Positions 52,609-61,342 of a stretch of DNA of 64,000 bases are shown one piece after another. The notes beneath the pieces were generated by a model. It searched no databases and was not told where the DNA came from. It saw nothing but the letters and a program-made list of their open reading frames with translations. Source of the stretch: a virus; the IMG/VR virus record IMGVR_UViG_3300036770_004568, positions 18,611-82,610 of that record; one strand, 5' to 3'. The translations under genes and the position numbers were made by a program. Positions within the stretch are counted from its first letter, which is position 1; each line of letters opens with the position of its first letter.

Positions 52609-54063
52609 CCTTCTCGGTATATCTTGAGGCTTGAAAGATTCACCTGTAATTGGATCTTGCATCACAAAATCCTTTGGCTTAATGAACTGCGATGGTAGGT
52701 TAAAGAGCTTGGTGATCGCAGGCTTCATCTGCGGAGTCTGTGCGTTGTAGGGCGGGATGTTCATGAAACTGATCCCGTACTCAGCCCGCTGCATCAAGCT
52801 GTCTTGTGTTTTCAGCCCTTCACGGCGGATGGCCTGTTCGATGTCAGTGACTGAGACACCAATGGGATAGTCACTCGGCTCTGGTGTGAGATCACCGCTG
52901 GCAAACTTCAAGGCATAGATGTGTTTACAGAAACGCACTTGATCCAAGGGCTGTGTCCACGAACTCCCCTCATAGATCACGTTGCCTTCTTCATCCACCC
53001 TGTAGTCATTGAACAGCGGTGGTCCGGTGCCGTTGTTGGTGTACGTCGCACCAAAGTCTTCGAAGATGCCAGGATCATCGCGTGTGCCTTCCACCAGTCG
53101 CATCTCGGTGTTATCTGTCAGCGATGTCTGAGCACTGAGATCAACCTTATCGGTGCCTGCAAGCGTCACCCGCTCCTTCTGACCGAGCTTGACGGTCCTT
53201 GCATTGGTATAGGGGAAATAACGTCCCCTAGCCCGTCCCATGGCTGCCTCAGCCTGTAATTTGGAGACCCACGCATAGTCCCTCCCGAGATAGTCCTGAC
53301 AGGTGCAGACGTACCGCGCTCCAACGGAGAGCCAACGTCCTGGTGTAAATCCCACGGTTGAGGGACTGACTAACACCCGATCAGGACTGGTCCAGATGGA
53401 GCCAACACGACGGAACCGCACAATGCCGTCATAGGGTTTGACCTCAGCCAAGACTGCACTGACATAGCCATAGCGCAATCCATTCTCTGGATTGACCGTG
53501 TCTTTGGTGATGAGCTCCTCCCCTTTCCCAATAATGCGATCTTCAAAGATCTCACCAACCAATGGGTATTGTGGATTATCAGGGAGATCAATGAACAGAG
53601 GTGCGGGCAATGGATTGTCCTTACTCCAGTCTCCTTCAAACTTGACAGTGATCAATTCATCTGTCACTTCAGAGTATTCAACACGCAATCCATCAATGCC
53701 ATTGGCACGGAAGTCATCCGTGCGCATAGCACCAGCAAGCCTGGCCCCGCACCAGTGCATGCCCAGTTCGGTGTTAGGCGTCGGGAAACCTACAAACACA
53801 CCAGGGATCTGGGGCTTTTCTTCCTCATCGGTTGCTCCTGGTACTTCGACTTCATAGAAGAAGGGGAAATACCAGGGGCTATCGAGCCCTACGGACTGGG
53901 AGATTTCATAGCCCCGTAGCCAGCGCATGTAAGCTGACTGACGGTTGTAGCTGCCATGGGCGTTTGTTGTTTGCATTGAACGGGCAAACGATGCGCTTGG
54001 TTTGTTAAACGCAAACGCATTGGCCGATGGTTTATAGAACAGATCCCCACTAGAGGGAGCCAT
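52606..54063 (-). CDS. Virion structural protein candidate
   Basis: The protein has 485 residues, mainly beta, with no membrane helix and no enzyme motif. YVCTCQDYLGRDYAW (about residue 255) has a CxC pair of the kind that can bind zinc. It is tightly packed between the 475-residue gene (2-base gap) and the 70-residue gene. A tail or baseplate role fits its place. No family is recognised. Confidence 0.55.
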   Translation of the reverse strand: MAPSSGDLFYKPSANAFAFNKPSASFARSMQTTNAHGSYNRQSAYMRWLRGYEISQSVGLDSPWYFPFFYEVEVPGATDEEEKPQIPGVFVGFPTPNTELGMHWCGARLAGAMRTDDFRANGIDGLRVEYSEVTDELITVKFEGDWSKDNPLPAPLFIDLPDNPQYPLVGEIFEDRIIGKGEELITKDTVNPENGLRYGYVSAVLAEVKPYDGIVRFRRVGSIWTSPDRVLVSPSTVGFTPGRWLSVGARYVCTCQDYLGRDYAWVSKLQAEAAMGRARGRYFPYTNARTVKLGQKERVTLAGTDKVDLSAQTSLTDNTEMRLVEGTRDDPGIFEDFGATYTNNGTGPPLFNDYRVDEEGNVIYEGSSWTQPLDQVRFCKHIYALKFASGDLTPEPSDYPIGVSVTDIEQAIRREGLKTQDSLMQRAEYGISFMNIPPYNAQTPQMKPAITKLFNLPSQFIKPKDFVMQDPITGESFKPQDIPRR

Positions 54064-54065
54064 GA

Positions 54066-55493
54066 TCAGTAATAACCGCCTTGGGCAATGATGGTCACAC
54101 CAGGTGCATAGTTCACGGTCGTCCCAGCGGTAGCATAAAGACCTGCGTAGATGGCATCACCGCGCTGTAGGAACAGGGCACGGTTCCGTCCAGGTAGATC
54201 TGCACCCAGACTTCCTGTGACTTGCGGAACGGGAACGGTGGTGTGGGGCAGCATGGCTAGGGCATCAACCCTGGAGTCGGAGGGTCCGAGAACCACGCTT
54301 CCAATGAACTTGTAGTCCCCATCGTTGGCAACAGGGTTTACTTTCTGCCTGACGTGATAGAAGCAGATTTCAATCTCATCAAACGTTTCATCTAGCGTGC
54401 TTCCAATAAAGATGAATCCGTTATCAGGTGTCAATAAAGTTGCCCGATCAAAGAAGACCACACTATTGATATTGCTGTACTGATAGAAGCCAGGACCACT
54501 GGGATGACTGCCAAGTGTGGGGCTCAAGAAGGTAAAACCATTAGCAGCACTAAAGTTCACTGCATCAGGACGCGCCACCAGTGGATTTTCTCCGGTGTAT
54601 TGATAGGCACCAGTTGAGTTAGGCAGCTGACCTAGTGAGTTGAGAAAATCTGTTGTTGTGACGTGAATGATATCGTTCTGCGTAAACGTCACTGGATACT
54701 TGTAGTACACTTCAGCGGTGCCAAGGCGGGTGAATCCGCTAGGCGTTGTGTACGTTAGAACAGCATCGTAACCCGTAACACCTGCTCCCGTGTAAAGGTA
54801 ATAGCCAGAGCTGAGGAAAGCGGAGCCTGGGTTTGTACCTAGGTATTGGAATCCTGAGGCGACTGTGTAGGTCAAACCCGATGGCGGACTAGAAATAGCC
54901 AACGAATTAACATACTGGTATACACCAACTCCGCTTGGTAGAGCAGTACTGGGATTAGCAACAACACCAGTTTCCGATACGTACAAATAATCGTACTGAC
55001 CAATGTTGATAGCATTTCCAGCATTCAGCAATGTGATTGTGGATGCTGGAGGGAGTCCAGATGGAATATGGACCAGATCTCCCGATGCAAGTGTTAGTTG
55101 TGATGCCGGAACACCGGCTACAACCAACGCATCAACGGTTGCTGGAGTTGTTTGATCAAGGGTTGTTGTTGGAGTAAAGAAATTTTCCGCCGCCTGCACA
55201 ATCGTTCCTGTGGTGTATGTCACTGATGTAGCCACACCTGATGCAGCAATAATCACGTCAGCATCGGGAACTGATTCATTGCGGATGATTTCAATGGTGT
55301 CCACAACACCACCTGAGATGTCGTCATCAGTCAGTGTGCGGTCCATGTCCACCAACAAGATGGGACCTTGACCACCCTGCACTTTGTAAGTGTCTTGGTT
55401 GCGATCACCCACCGCAGCCGTCGTCAAGACTTCGACCTCAATCAGAGGACGGTCAATCAAAAGCGGCTGCTTATTGGTAGAAGTTGACGACAT
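54066..55493 (-). CDS. Virion structural protein with internal repeats
   Basis: The protein has 475 residues. A motif of the type GVYQYVN....GLTYT..SGFQYLG recurs about four times between residues ~180 and 370 (GYYLYTG..., GAYQYTGENP..., GFYQYSN...). This suggests tandem beta units of ~45 residues. The C-terminus has LFLQRGDAIYAGLYATAG. No enzymatic motif is visible. Position and repeats suit a tail-tip, adsorption or decoration protein. Its role is inferred. Confidence 0.55.
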   Translation of the reverse strand: MSSTSTNKQPLLIDRPLIEVEVLTTAAVGDRNQDTYKVQGGQGPILLVDMDRTLTDDDISGGVVDTIEIIRNESVPDADVIIAASGVATSVTYTTGTIVQAAENFFTPTTTLDQTTPATVDALVVAGVPASQLTLASGDLVHIPSGLPPASTITLLNAGNAINIGQYDYLYVSETGVVANPSTALPSGVGVYQYVNSLAISSPPSGLTYTVASGFQYLGTNPGSAFLSSGYYLYTGAGVTGYDAVLTYTTPSGFTRLGTAEVYYKYPVTFTQNDIIHVTTTDFLNSLGQLPNSTGAYQYTGENPLVARPDAVNFSAANGFTFLSPTLGSHPSGPGFYQYSNINSVVFFDRATLLTPDNGFIFIGSTLDETFDEIEICFYHVRQKVNPVANDGDYKFIGSVVLGPSDSRVDALAMLPHTTVPVPQVTGSLGADLPGRNRALFLQRGDAIYAGLYATAGTTVNYAPGVTIIAQGGYY

Positions 55494-55536
55494 CTCTTCT
55501 AATTACTTTTTCTCTATTATAGCTTGCTCTACCCGA

Positions 55537-56307
55537 TCAAACGCTATAGCTGCCGTCTGTATCCATGGCCATGGCGTAGTAATCAGGACCATTGACAAGC
55601 ATGTTGTCAATGAATGCACTCAAGAAGCTCTGTCCTTCTTTCTTCTCTTCTTTCTTCTCATCGTCTTTTCCAGACTTGATATTGATCACAATCCCTGGTG
55701 CGACTTCATTGGGATTACTGCTTTGAGCCACTGTTGCCGCAGCTGGAGTTGTCGTTGTAGGTGTCGCTGATGCCGTAGCTGTCGCAGGAAGTGTTGATCC
55801 TCCCATGGATGCTCCCTTCCTGAAGTAGTCCTGCACCACGCTGTAGGGCTTGACTGGCTGACCGTAATAGCTCTGGCCTGAGAGGGTTGGCAGTGACGCC
55901 CATTCAGGAGCTAGCCGTGCGGTCAGTTCCGGTGTCAGTCCTCCGGCTTTGGTCAAAGCTGCAAGACCACCGACAGGCTTCAAGCGCTCGCGCACCAGGT
56001 GAAGCATCCCCAGATCTTGTTCTTCTGGTGTGAAGGATGTAGCTCCAATGGCTTGGCTGGTCCGTGCCCAAGTTGCAGGCATGAACTGGTACGCCCCGGC
56101 TGCAGCACTGGAATACCGTCCTCCATGGATCACACGGTCTGGATGCTTAGAGAGGTCGTTGAACGTACCGCCGCCGTATTGCACGTTGTAGCGCACACCA
56201 TCTTTACCCCAAGTCCCTTCTGGACCTGCAATGGCAGCCTTCAGTCCATTAAAGAGCGTTGGGTTTTGTGCTCTCCACTGCTCCAGTAGTGCCCGTGTTT
56301 GCGTCAT
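55537..56307 (-). CDS. GH104-type lysin (lambda endolysin-like), virion-associated
   Basis: The protein has 256 residues. The lambda-R-type pattern is clear: AIAGPEGTW with the catalytic Glu, YGGGTFNDLSKHPDRV, SSAAAGAYQFMPATW and LAPEWASLPTLSG (residues ~25-165). The C-terminal ~90 residues are Ala/Thr/Pro-rich then charged, unlike lambda R. This enzyme family cuts MurNAc-GlcNAc with a 1,6-anhydro product. It lies in the virion operon, so it may sit in the particle to breach the wall on entry. Confidence 0.8.
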   Translation of the reverse strand: MTQTRALLEQWRAQNPTLFNGLKAAIAGPEGTWGKDGVRYNVQYGGGTFNDLSKHPDRVIHGGRYSSAAAGAYQFMPATWARTSQAIGATSFTPEEQDLGMLHLVRERLKPVGGLAALTKAGGLTPELTARLAPEWASLPTLSGQSYYGQPVKPYSVVQDYFRKGASMGGSTLPATATASATPTTTTPAAATVAQSSNPNEVAPGIVINIKSGKDDEKKEEKKEGQSFLSAFIDNMLVNGPDYYAMAMDTDGSYSV

Positions 56308-56310
56308 GGC

Positions 56311-57333
56311 TTACCCCACTGGATAGTCAATCACATTGCCAGGAAGGCTTTGACCACTAATCACTTTGTTTTCCGCTGGTGCAGGAGCAGAGGCCGGAGC
56401 GCCAGTCTGAGCATTGCGTTGTAGCATCCGTGCATATTCGCGTTGTGCTAGAGCTGGGTTGGCCATCGCCCATTGCTTCATCTTCTCGTCATAACCGAGT
56501 TGACTGATGACTGAATCCAGTTCACTGTTCTTGGCGTTAAAGCGTTGAGCACCCACAGCCTCTTGAGCTGCGTAGTACTGAGGCAGGGTTACATTGGTTT
56601 GCTTGTCCACACCTGGAATGCTGATCCCACCGGCTGGAAGTGAGGTCATGTTGGCCACGCTCTCTAGCCCTGGTGCACCACCAAACTTGTTCTCTAAAGC
56701 GGCCACTTGATCCTGATAGGCTTTAGCTACACCTGCTGCTTGCTGGAACTGCTGGGTCTGTTGTGCACTGACCGTTGGAGCAGGACTGGTCGCAAAGGTT
56801 GGTGTCCCGCCTGTTTCCGTGGTTTGAATTGGTGCTGTTGTACCCACTCCTCCAAATGTTTGAGGGGGTGGCAGCACAGGGGCATCGGGAACTGAACCAC
56901 CTTGTCCCACCATTTCAGGTGTCAGGAGTCCATGCTTAACGGCTGTGGCACCAGATTGAAAACCGTACTTGTCTCCTGTCCAAAAGACAGGTTGACCGCC
57001 ACGCGTTGATGGCGTTCCAAGTTCACGGATACCTGTTGCATTGTTGACAGGCTGTCTGTTGCCTGAAGGAGGCGGGCCTGCAAAGCGTCCTTCTTGTGCA
57101 GCTCGAAACGCCTCATCTCGGCTACCAACAAAGCGAGGATCACGGGCTCCAGGCGTTGCTGTTGGCCGCACTGTTCCTGCGTTAGCTGGTCTGACCAGTG
57201 GCGGTAGTCCTAGATCACGCCGGTTGTCATCAGCCATCTTGCGAAGACCAGCGCCAAAGAATTCCTGGATTCCTTTCCAGGCTCCTTGGTTAACAGTACT
57301 GTTTTGTCCAGTGCGGCGGGCTTGAGGACTCAT
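56311..57333 (-). CDS. Virion protein, low-complexity
   Basis: The protein has 340 residues, Ala/Gly/Pro/Thr-rich. A QQTQQFQQAAGVAKAYQDQVAA segment (about 190-215) may be coiled coil. QPVFWTGDKYGFQSG is a possible folded island. No membrane helix or known motif is visible. It lies 3 bases from both neighbours in the virion operon. The function is unknown. Confidence 0.55.
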   Translation of the reverse strand: MSPQARRTGQNSTVNQGAWKGIQEFFGAGLRKMADDNRRDLGLPPLVRPANAGTVRPTATPGARDPRFVGSRDEAFRAAQEGRFAGPPPSGNRQPVNNATGIRELGTPSTRGGQPVFWTGDKYGFQSGATAVKHGLLTPEMVGQGGSVPDAPVLPPPQTFGGVGTTAPIQTTETGGTPTFATSPAPTVSAQQTQQFQQAAGVAKAYQDQVAALENKFGGAPGLESVANMTSLPAGGISIPGVDKQTNVTLPQYYAAQEAVGAQRFNAKNSELDSVISQLGYDEKMKQWAMANPALAQREYARMLQRNAQTGAPASAPAPAENKVISGQSLPGNVIDYPVG

Positions 57334-57336
57334 GAC

Positions 57337-57801
57337 TTACATCCAAATCAAATTGAGTAGAATTCTGGTACCAATGGCAACATCAGCAGGGCCAGGTAGA
57401 GCTTGAATAAACTCTGCACCTGATCGTTCATAGCGATAGCGTGCCTGCATCTCATCCCTGTAATTCGGGAGATAAAGCATGTGCGCTAGGCGATTGGTTT
57501 CAAACAAATAAATCTGAGACCAGACCTTCAGTGCTTCTTGGGCATTGGACGAACTCACGGTCCGGTCCACGTCACCCTCAATTTTTTCAAGCCTGGTACT
57601 AGGCGTTGAAGCAACTTCAGTCTTGCGCTCTGCCGTATCACAACGCCGAAGCTGCTGATTCAGCTTGGAATAGAAGTAGCTGTCTGGAATATTATTGACA
57701 GCCTCAACAAAGCGCGCATAATCGCCAGCAGGAATCGAGGTCACCAGAGAGTAACCCAAGTGATAGCGAACCCTAGACTGATCAAAATCAGATAGTCGCA
57801 T
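57337..57801 (-). CDS. Small virion-cluster protein
   Basis: The protein has 154 residues, mostly helix plus FDQSRVRYHLGYSLVTSI at the start and IGTRILLNLIWM at the end. This opening and ending are typical of small phage head-tail connector proteins in my reading, but this is weak. It has a TAGAAT at 57824-57829. No motif gives a sure family. Confidence 0.5.
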   Translation of the reverse strand: MRLSDFDQSRVRYHLGYSLVTSIPAGDYARFVEAVNNIPDSYFYSKLNQQLRRCDTAERKTEVASTPSTRLEKIEGDVDRTVSSSNAQEALKVWSQIYLFETNRLAHMLYLPNYRDEMQARYRYERSGAEFIQALPGPADVAIGTRILLNLIWM

Positions 57802-57823
57802 GTCTCGATCTTGCCTTCAATTC

Positions 57824-57829
57824 ATTCTA
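57824..57829 (-). promoter_or_regulatory. TAGAAT promoter element (minus strand)
   Basis: TAGAATGA on the minus strand, 22 bases upstream of the 154-residue gene. It is part of the repeated set. Confidence 0.5.
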
Positions 57830-57840
57830 TCAGGCATAAC

Positions 57841-58545
57841 TCAAGCATACGGATTAGACGCTTGTTGGAATGATTGTGCTAGTAGTTTGTTAATCAATGA
57901 ACCCACTGGGTCGTAGCGCCGCTCTTCCTCTTCTTCCTGATCTTCTTTTTGTTTCTTGATCAGATCAGCCAGATCAATGTTAATTTCAATAGGCTGTCGT
58001 CCCATCCCACCAAGCGGTCCTGTTCCGGCACCTGGTTGTTGTGGTGTGCTACCGGGCTTGACTGGGGCTCCGGCTGTACTGGTTCCTTCGAGGGTTGGAT
58101 TAACATGGAAAAAAGACACTTGGTATTTCTTGCCGGTATTAGGATCCGTGGTCCAGAGACTGGCTCCTCCAGTGCCAATTTTACCTGCTCTTTCGGCCCC
58201 ACCAAGCCATGAAATACCTGTTCCTGGTTGACTAAGCTTTCCTCCGGAATAGTCTTGTCCTTTATGGAATGTTGAACCAACGCCTATATTTCTGTAGCCA
58301 TATTTAGATGTTACTTGAGCCCCAACAGCAGGATTAACCTTCCATTCCCCTTTGTCATTGATATAGAGGGGATCATTGTTAGGACCAACACCAATGTTGC
58401 GTCCAATAATACTGCGCGTAAAAGCAGGGTTAATGAAATTTCCTTTTTCATCTGCAACGCGGTAGTCAAGATGAACCCCAGTGCTTGCATTGGGATCTTT
58501 ATCTGGGGATAGAAGCTCCCCAATGCGGAATGGATTCTGACTCAT
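57841..58545 (-). CDS. M23-like peptidase, apparently circularly permuted
   Basis: The protein has 234 residues. The motif STGVHLDYRVADEKGNFINP (residues ~22-41) matches the end of M23 domains (STGPHLHFEVR..G..VNP). The motif that should come first, VTSKYGYR..GVGSTFHKGQDYSGG, follows it at ~79-102, and a YQVSFFHVNP strand comes later. The order is therefore end-then-beginning, as in a circular permutation. The second His of HLH is Asp here; the other ligands His and Asp (FHKGQD) are kept. It probably cuts peptidoglycan peptides. The tail is charged. Confidence 0.65.
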   Translation of the reverse strand: MSQNPFRIGELLSPDKDPNASTGVHLDYRVADEKGNFINPAFTRSIIGRNIGVGPNNDPLYINDKGEWKVNPAVGAQVTSKYGYRNIGVGSTFHKGQDYSGGKLSQPGTGISWLGGAERAGKIGTGGASLWTTDPNTGKKYQVSFFHVNPTLEGTSTAGAPVKPGSTPQQPGAGTGPLGGMGRQPIEINIDLADLIKKQKEDQEEEEERRYDPVGSLINKLLAQSFQQASNPYA

Positions 58546-58585
58546 CTTGACTTATTGCTGCCTAGAACTATTTTACGCCAGGCAA

Positions 58586-59026
58586 TTAGATGCGCACCAG
58601 ATCGTCTTCAATCACCTTGTCCCAGTCCACACGGGATGATGCTGACTTCAGTTGCTCTAGTGACGTGAACTTCTCGCTGTTCAGACTGGTCTGATAGTCT
58701 TTGATCTCTTGAGCAGTCTTCAGACCAATACCTCGAATATGGTCAGCAATCTGTTGAGCCGTGGCTGTATTGATATTGAGGCGCTTATCAGGCGGGAACT
58801 CACGGGGCTTATCACCGGATGACTTATCCTTGACCGCCATGCGCTTAACAGACGCCGTCGACTTCTGATCCACAATGATTTGGTTCTTGTGAACAGAGAA
58901 GATTTGGCCGTCTTGATCTTCAACTTGATACCACTCACCATGGTCCCATTCTTGAATCACCTTGACCACAGCATTGGTCTTTTTGTAGCGGTATAGCACT
59001 TTCTCCGCTGTTTGCGTGCTAGCCAT
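58586..59026 (-). CDS. Helix-hairpin-helix (ComEA-like) DNA-binding protein
   Basis: The protein has 146 residues. The C-terminal half (LNINTATAQQIADHIRGIGL then KTAQEIKDYQ) is the HhH pair of ComEA-type proteins, which binds DNA backbone without sequence preference. The N-terminal ~60 residues form a small beta unit with WDHGEWYQVEDQDGQIFSVHK, possibly an SH3-like or Tudor-like fold. It lies just downstream of the capsid operon. It may guide DNA during packaging or ejection. Confidence 0.75.
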   Translation of the reverse strand: MASTQTAEKVLYRYKKTNAVVKVIQEWDHGEWYQVEDQDGQIFSVHKNQIIVDQKSTASVKRMAVKDKSSGDKPREFPPDKRLNINTATAQQIADHIRGIGLKTAQEIKDYQTSLNSEKFTSLEQLKSASSRVDWDKVIEDDLVRI

Positions 59027-59078
59027 ATAAAGCTTAGTTGACTATGGTCAGTCTATCACAAATCTTGCTATAGACAAT

Positions 59079-59105
59079 AAAAAAGCCCCCCAATTCGGGA
59101 GGCTT
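59079..59105 (-). terminator. Terminator for the capsid operon
   Basis: On the minus strand a stem AAGCC-CCC / GGG-GGCTT with a GAATT loop is followed by six T. It lies 24 bases after the stop of the decoration-like gene. Confidence 0.88.
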
Positions 59106-59128
59106 GAATGATTGAACAGATGTTCAAC

Positions 59129-59920
59129 TCACACCACGGGATACTTGATGTAAGGATCCAGATCGCCAAATGACACAGGGCCATCGGGCTTCACGTAGCA
59201 CACTTCACACAGCAGGTAACCACGACGACCAGCAGCGGCATCAGCAGCAGTGATGGTGGCACCAGCGTTGGAGGCCACAGATTCAGCAGCAGCCGTCGCC
59301 TTGACAAACACCCGGAAGGTCGTGTCAGCGGTCAAACGGTGGAACGATTGCGCCGTGTCGATCACACCTGAGGGGGTCTGGTAGATCAGCGGAGTACCGC
59401 CAATGCTGCCAGTTCCTTCGGCCACTTCCGTAGCCAGAGCAGGACCAGTGGTCACAGCAATTTCAGCGTAGGCAGCTTCGCGGCCCACGTTGCTCACTGG
59501 CGAACCAGCGTTATCAGGACTGAGGCTCAGACGGGCACCGGAAGGGATGTAGACAGGGGCACTTTTGCGGCTACCGGCTTGCTCGCCATCACCCAGCCAG
59601 TCTTCACCCACAGAGAGGGAGACGCGGTAGATGTAAGCAGGCTCATCAGAAGTCGCGGCCACAGTCAGACCGGTGATGTCTTCACGGGTTTCATCGTTCT
59701 TGTAGGGGGAAGGAACGATGATGTCAAACGCTTTGGTTGCGGTTGCCGGATCGGTGTCAGCCACCACGGCATAGCCAAAGGTTTGGAAATAACGCCAGCC
59801 AGGAACAGAGAGAACCGAGGTGGGACCACCCACGGTCTCATTTCCCACGTTCTGGTACCAGCCGTTGAGGGGCATGGACCAGTTGCCGGGGAAAATCTTT
59901 TTAGCTTTCTTGTAAGTCAT
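59129..59920 (-). CDS. Head decoration or second capsid-like protein
   Basis: The protein has 263 residues. It lies 35 bases after the major capsid stop and ends at a terminator, so it is cotranscribed with the capsid gene. It has beta-rich sequence (YIYRVSLSVGEDW, TPLIYQTPSG, TFRVFVKATAA) and no enzymatic motif. Its abundance is probably high: it carries good Shine-Dalgarno GGAGAG 8 bases before ATG 59920. Decoration or head-completion is the likely role; I recognise no family. Confidence 0.6.
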   Translation of the reverse strand: MTYKKAKKIFPGNWSMPLNGWYQNVGNETVGGPTSVLSVPGWRYFQTFGYAVVADTDPATATKAFDIIVPSPYKNDETREDITGLTVAATSDEPAYIYRVSLSVGEDWLGDGEQAGSRKSAPVYIPSGARLSLSPDNAGSPVSNVGREAAYAEIAVTTGPALATEVAEGTGSIGGTPLIYQTPSGVIDTAQSFHRLTADTTFRVFVKATAAAESVASNAGATITAADAAAGRRGYLLCEVCYVKPDGPVSFGDLDPYIKYPVV

Positions 59921-59955
59921 TAAGGTATCTCTCCTTTAGTTTTTGTTATCTAGGC

Positions 59956-60697
59956 TCAAGAAAGAACCCGGCCGTCCTTGACAAAGCTATACGCACAGGT
60001 GATGAAATCCTTATTCAGGCATTCAAAACCGGCGTAAAGTTGCCAGATGAGAATAATCGCCCTGCTGAAGTCGTCATTATTATTGATGAGGACTTGAGCG
60101 TTCGGACCACCGATACCCACACCAATTGCCTGAGGACCAAAGAAGTAACCTTGGGCAACTTCCTCAGCGACGGCAGAACCAGACTCAAGCTTAGCTTGAA
60201 CAGTTTTAGTCGGGTAGTTTGTTGATTCGAAGAATTTGACGCCCTCAAAGATCACGCCAGTAGGCATAACGGGTTCACCAGCCAGGAAATAAGCCTGACC
60301 AGCTTGAGGACCCATGTAGAATGAAGCGTTATTGGGCATTGCAGGGTTGCCCATATACATGCCCTGTCCAGGATTGCCAGCGTAGCGTGCAATCTCACGG
60401 AAGTCCGGATCCCTGCGGAGGTGCATCATGAAGGTGGGATCAACAATGGCCCGATACAGACCATCAGCATAAGTAGGCACATTGCGCTTACGCATCGACT
60501 TAACGATGTTCAGCAGGTCAGTGCGCACTTGGAATTGGTGCAGGCCAAGAGAAAAGGCAGCAGTTGCACCACCACTTCCGTAGTAGTCGAGGCTGGTCTC
60601 TTCTTTACCCATGGGGTAGTAGTAGCCACCTTGAGAATCGCCAGCAGGACCACGAGCGTGGGCTTTGGCTAGTTCATCAAGGAAAATACGATCCAAA
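59956..60697 (-). CDS. Major capsid protein, 3' exon (N4-gp56-like)
   Basis: This is the last and largest exon (742 nt). It encodes ~247 C-terminal residues starting LDRIFLDELAKAHARG. GATAAFSLGLHQFQVRTDL, PTFMMHLRRDPDFREIARY and GPNAQVLINNNDDFSRAIIL are typical of HK97-fold capsid proteins of the N4-gp56 kind. The five exons upstream at 60958-60974, 61194-61342, 62291-62463, 63556-63645 and about 63872-63886 complete the frame; the 5' end lies beyond the window. A simple ORF caller would wrongly start this exon at TTG 60696. Only the spliced product is a full capsid protein. Confidence 0.85.
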
Positions 60698-60957
60698 CAT
60701 GTTTCTCCAGGGCTTTTAACCCCTGGCTCTATAGCTTTACCATGGCTATAGTTCAGGCTATATCACGATCTAGATGGTCTAGATCCCCGGCACTCGTGGG
60801 AGAAGTGACTGACCGGACTGGTCTTGTCTCCTAGTCGTTGCACCTTCTAGTTAATTCCTTAACTAGCTTGGCTCAGGATTCCCCTTGGTTTGGCGGGGTT
60901 CCCTGAATTCACCGGGTTATTGCCCACTATTCACATAGTGGCGGCGCAATTGTATTT
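60698..60957 (-). ncRNA. Group I intron 6 of the capsid gene (no ORF)
   Basis: The intron is 260 nt. It has the P/Q pair GGTGAATTCAGGG...AATCCTGAGCCAAG, R-type GCAACGACTAGG and S-type GATATAGCCTGAAC. The 5' splice site follows GGCGT, which pairs with intron GCGCC through a U-G pair (P1). The 3' end G 60698 is chosen by reading frame. P10 pairing is short (TTG/CAA). Confidence 0.8.
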
Positions 60958-60974
60958 ACGCCAGCGGCGATAGT
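60958..60974 (-). CDS. Major capsid protein, 17-nt micro-exon
   Basis: ACTATCGCCGCTGGCGT encodes TIAAG plus two bases of Val. It is bounded by two independent group I introns. The left edge is supported by ACTAT pairing with intron 5 ATAGT (P10), the right edge by P1 of intron 6. The frame continues on both sides (LLD-TIAAGV-LDRIF). Confidence 0.75.
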
Positions 60975-61193
60975 CCGTGTATTCCGCTTAGGTTTCCCTA
61001 GGGACTGACTATATCTTCACCCTATGAATAGGGTGCAGGACGCTCATGCCTGTAATCAGGTAGTCGATGCACTGTCTAGAATCAGTGTTCTAGCTTAGCT
61101 CAGTGTTGCCATAGGTTTCGCCAAACCCTTAGGTTTCACTGAATTCATCCTGTTATTCACTAGACATTTACATGTCTAGGCGACAACTATTTT
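60975..61193 (-). ncRNA. Group I intron 5 of the capsid gene (no ORF)
   Basis: The intron is 219 nt. P element GATGAATTCAGTGAAACC, Q CACTGAGCTAAGC, R GCATCGACTACC and S GAAGATATAGTCAGTCC are present. P1 is exon CGAT with intron GTCG, ending in the conserved U-G pair. P10 is 3' exon ACTAT with intron ATAGT. Both splice sites are therefore well fixed. Confidence 0.88.
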
Positions 61194-61342
61194 ATCGAGC
61201 AGAGTGAGGCTACCGATGGACTGGTGAAACTGATTCAGGTTACCAGTATCGAGCAGCATCCGTTGCGCGGTGACTAGAGTCTCCCGAGCAATTTTGAAGC
61301 TTGAAGGCTGAGTCGGATCGGTCGGATCAGCAGGGCCGGTAT
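61194..61342 (-). CDS. Major capsid protein, exon of 149 nt
   Basis: The exon encodes (Y)TGPADPTDPTQPSSFKIARE to SIGSLTLLD. It starts at the second base of a Tyr codon and ends on a codon boundary. Its length (149 nt) fits the frame exactly at both junctions. Confidence 0.83.

Noticed and set aside
60015-60672. Several frames of 60-90 codons antisense or out of frame to the capsid 3' exon
   Set aside because: They are shadows of a strongly coding region and have no ribosome binding site or recognisable protein.
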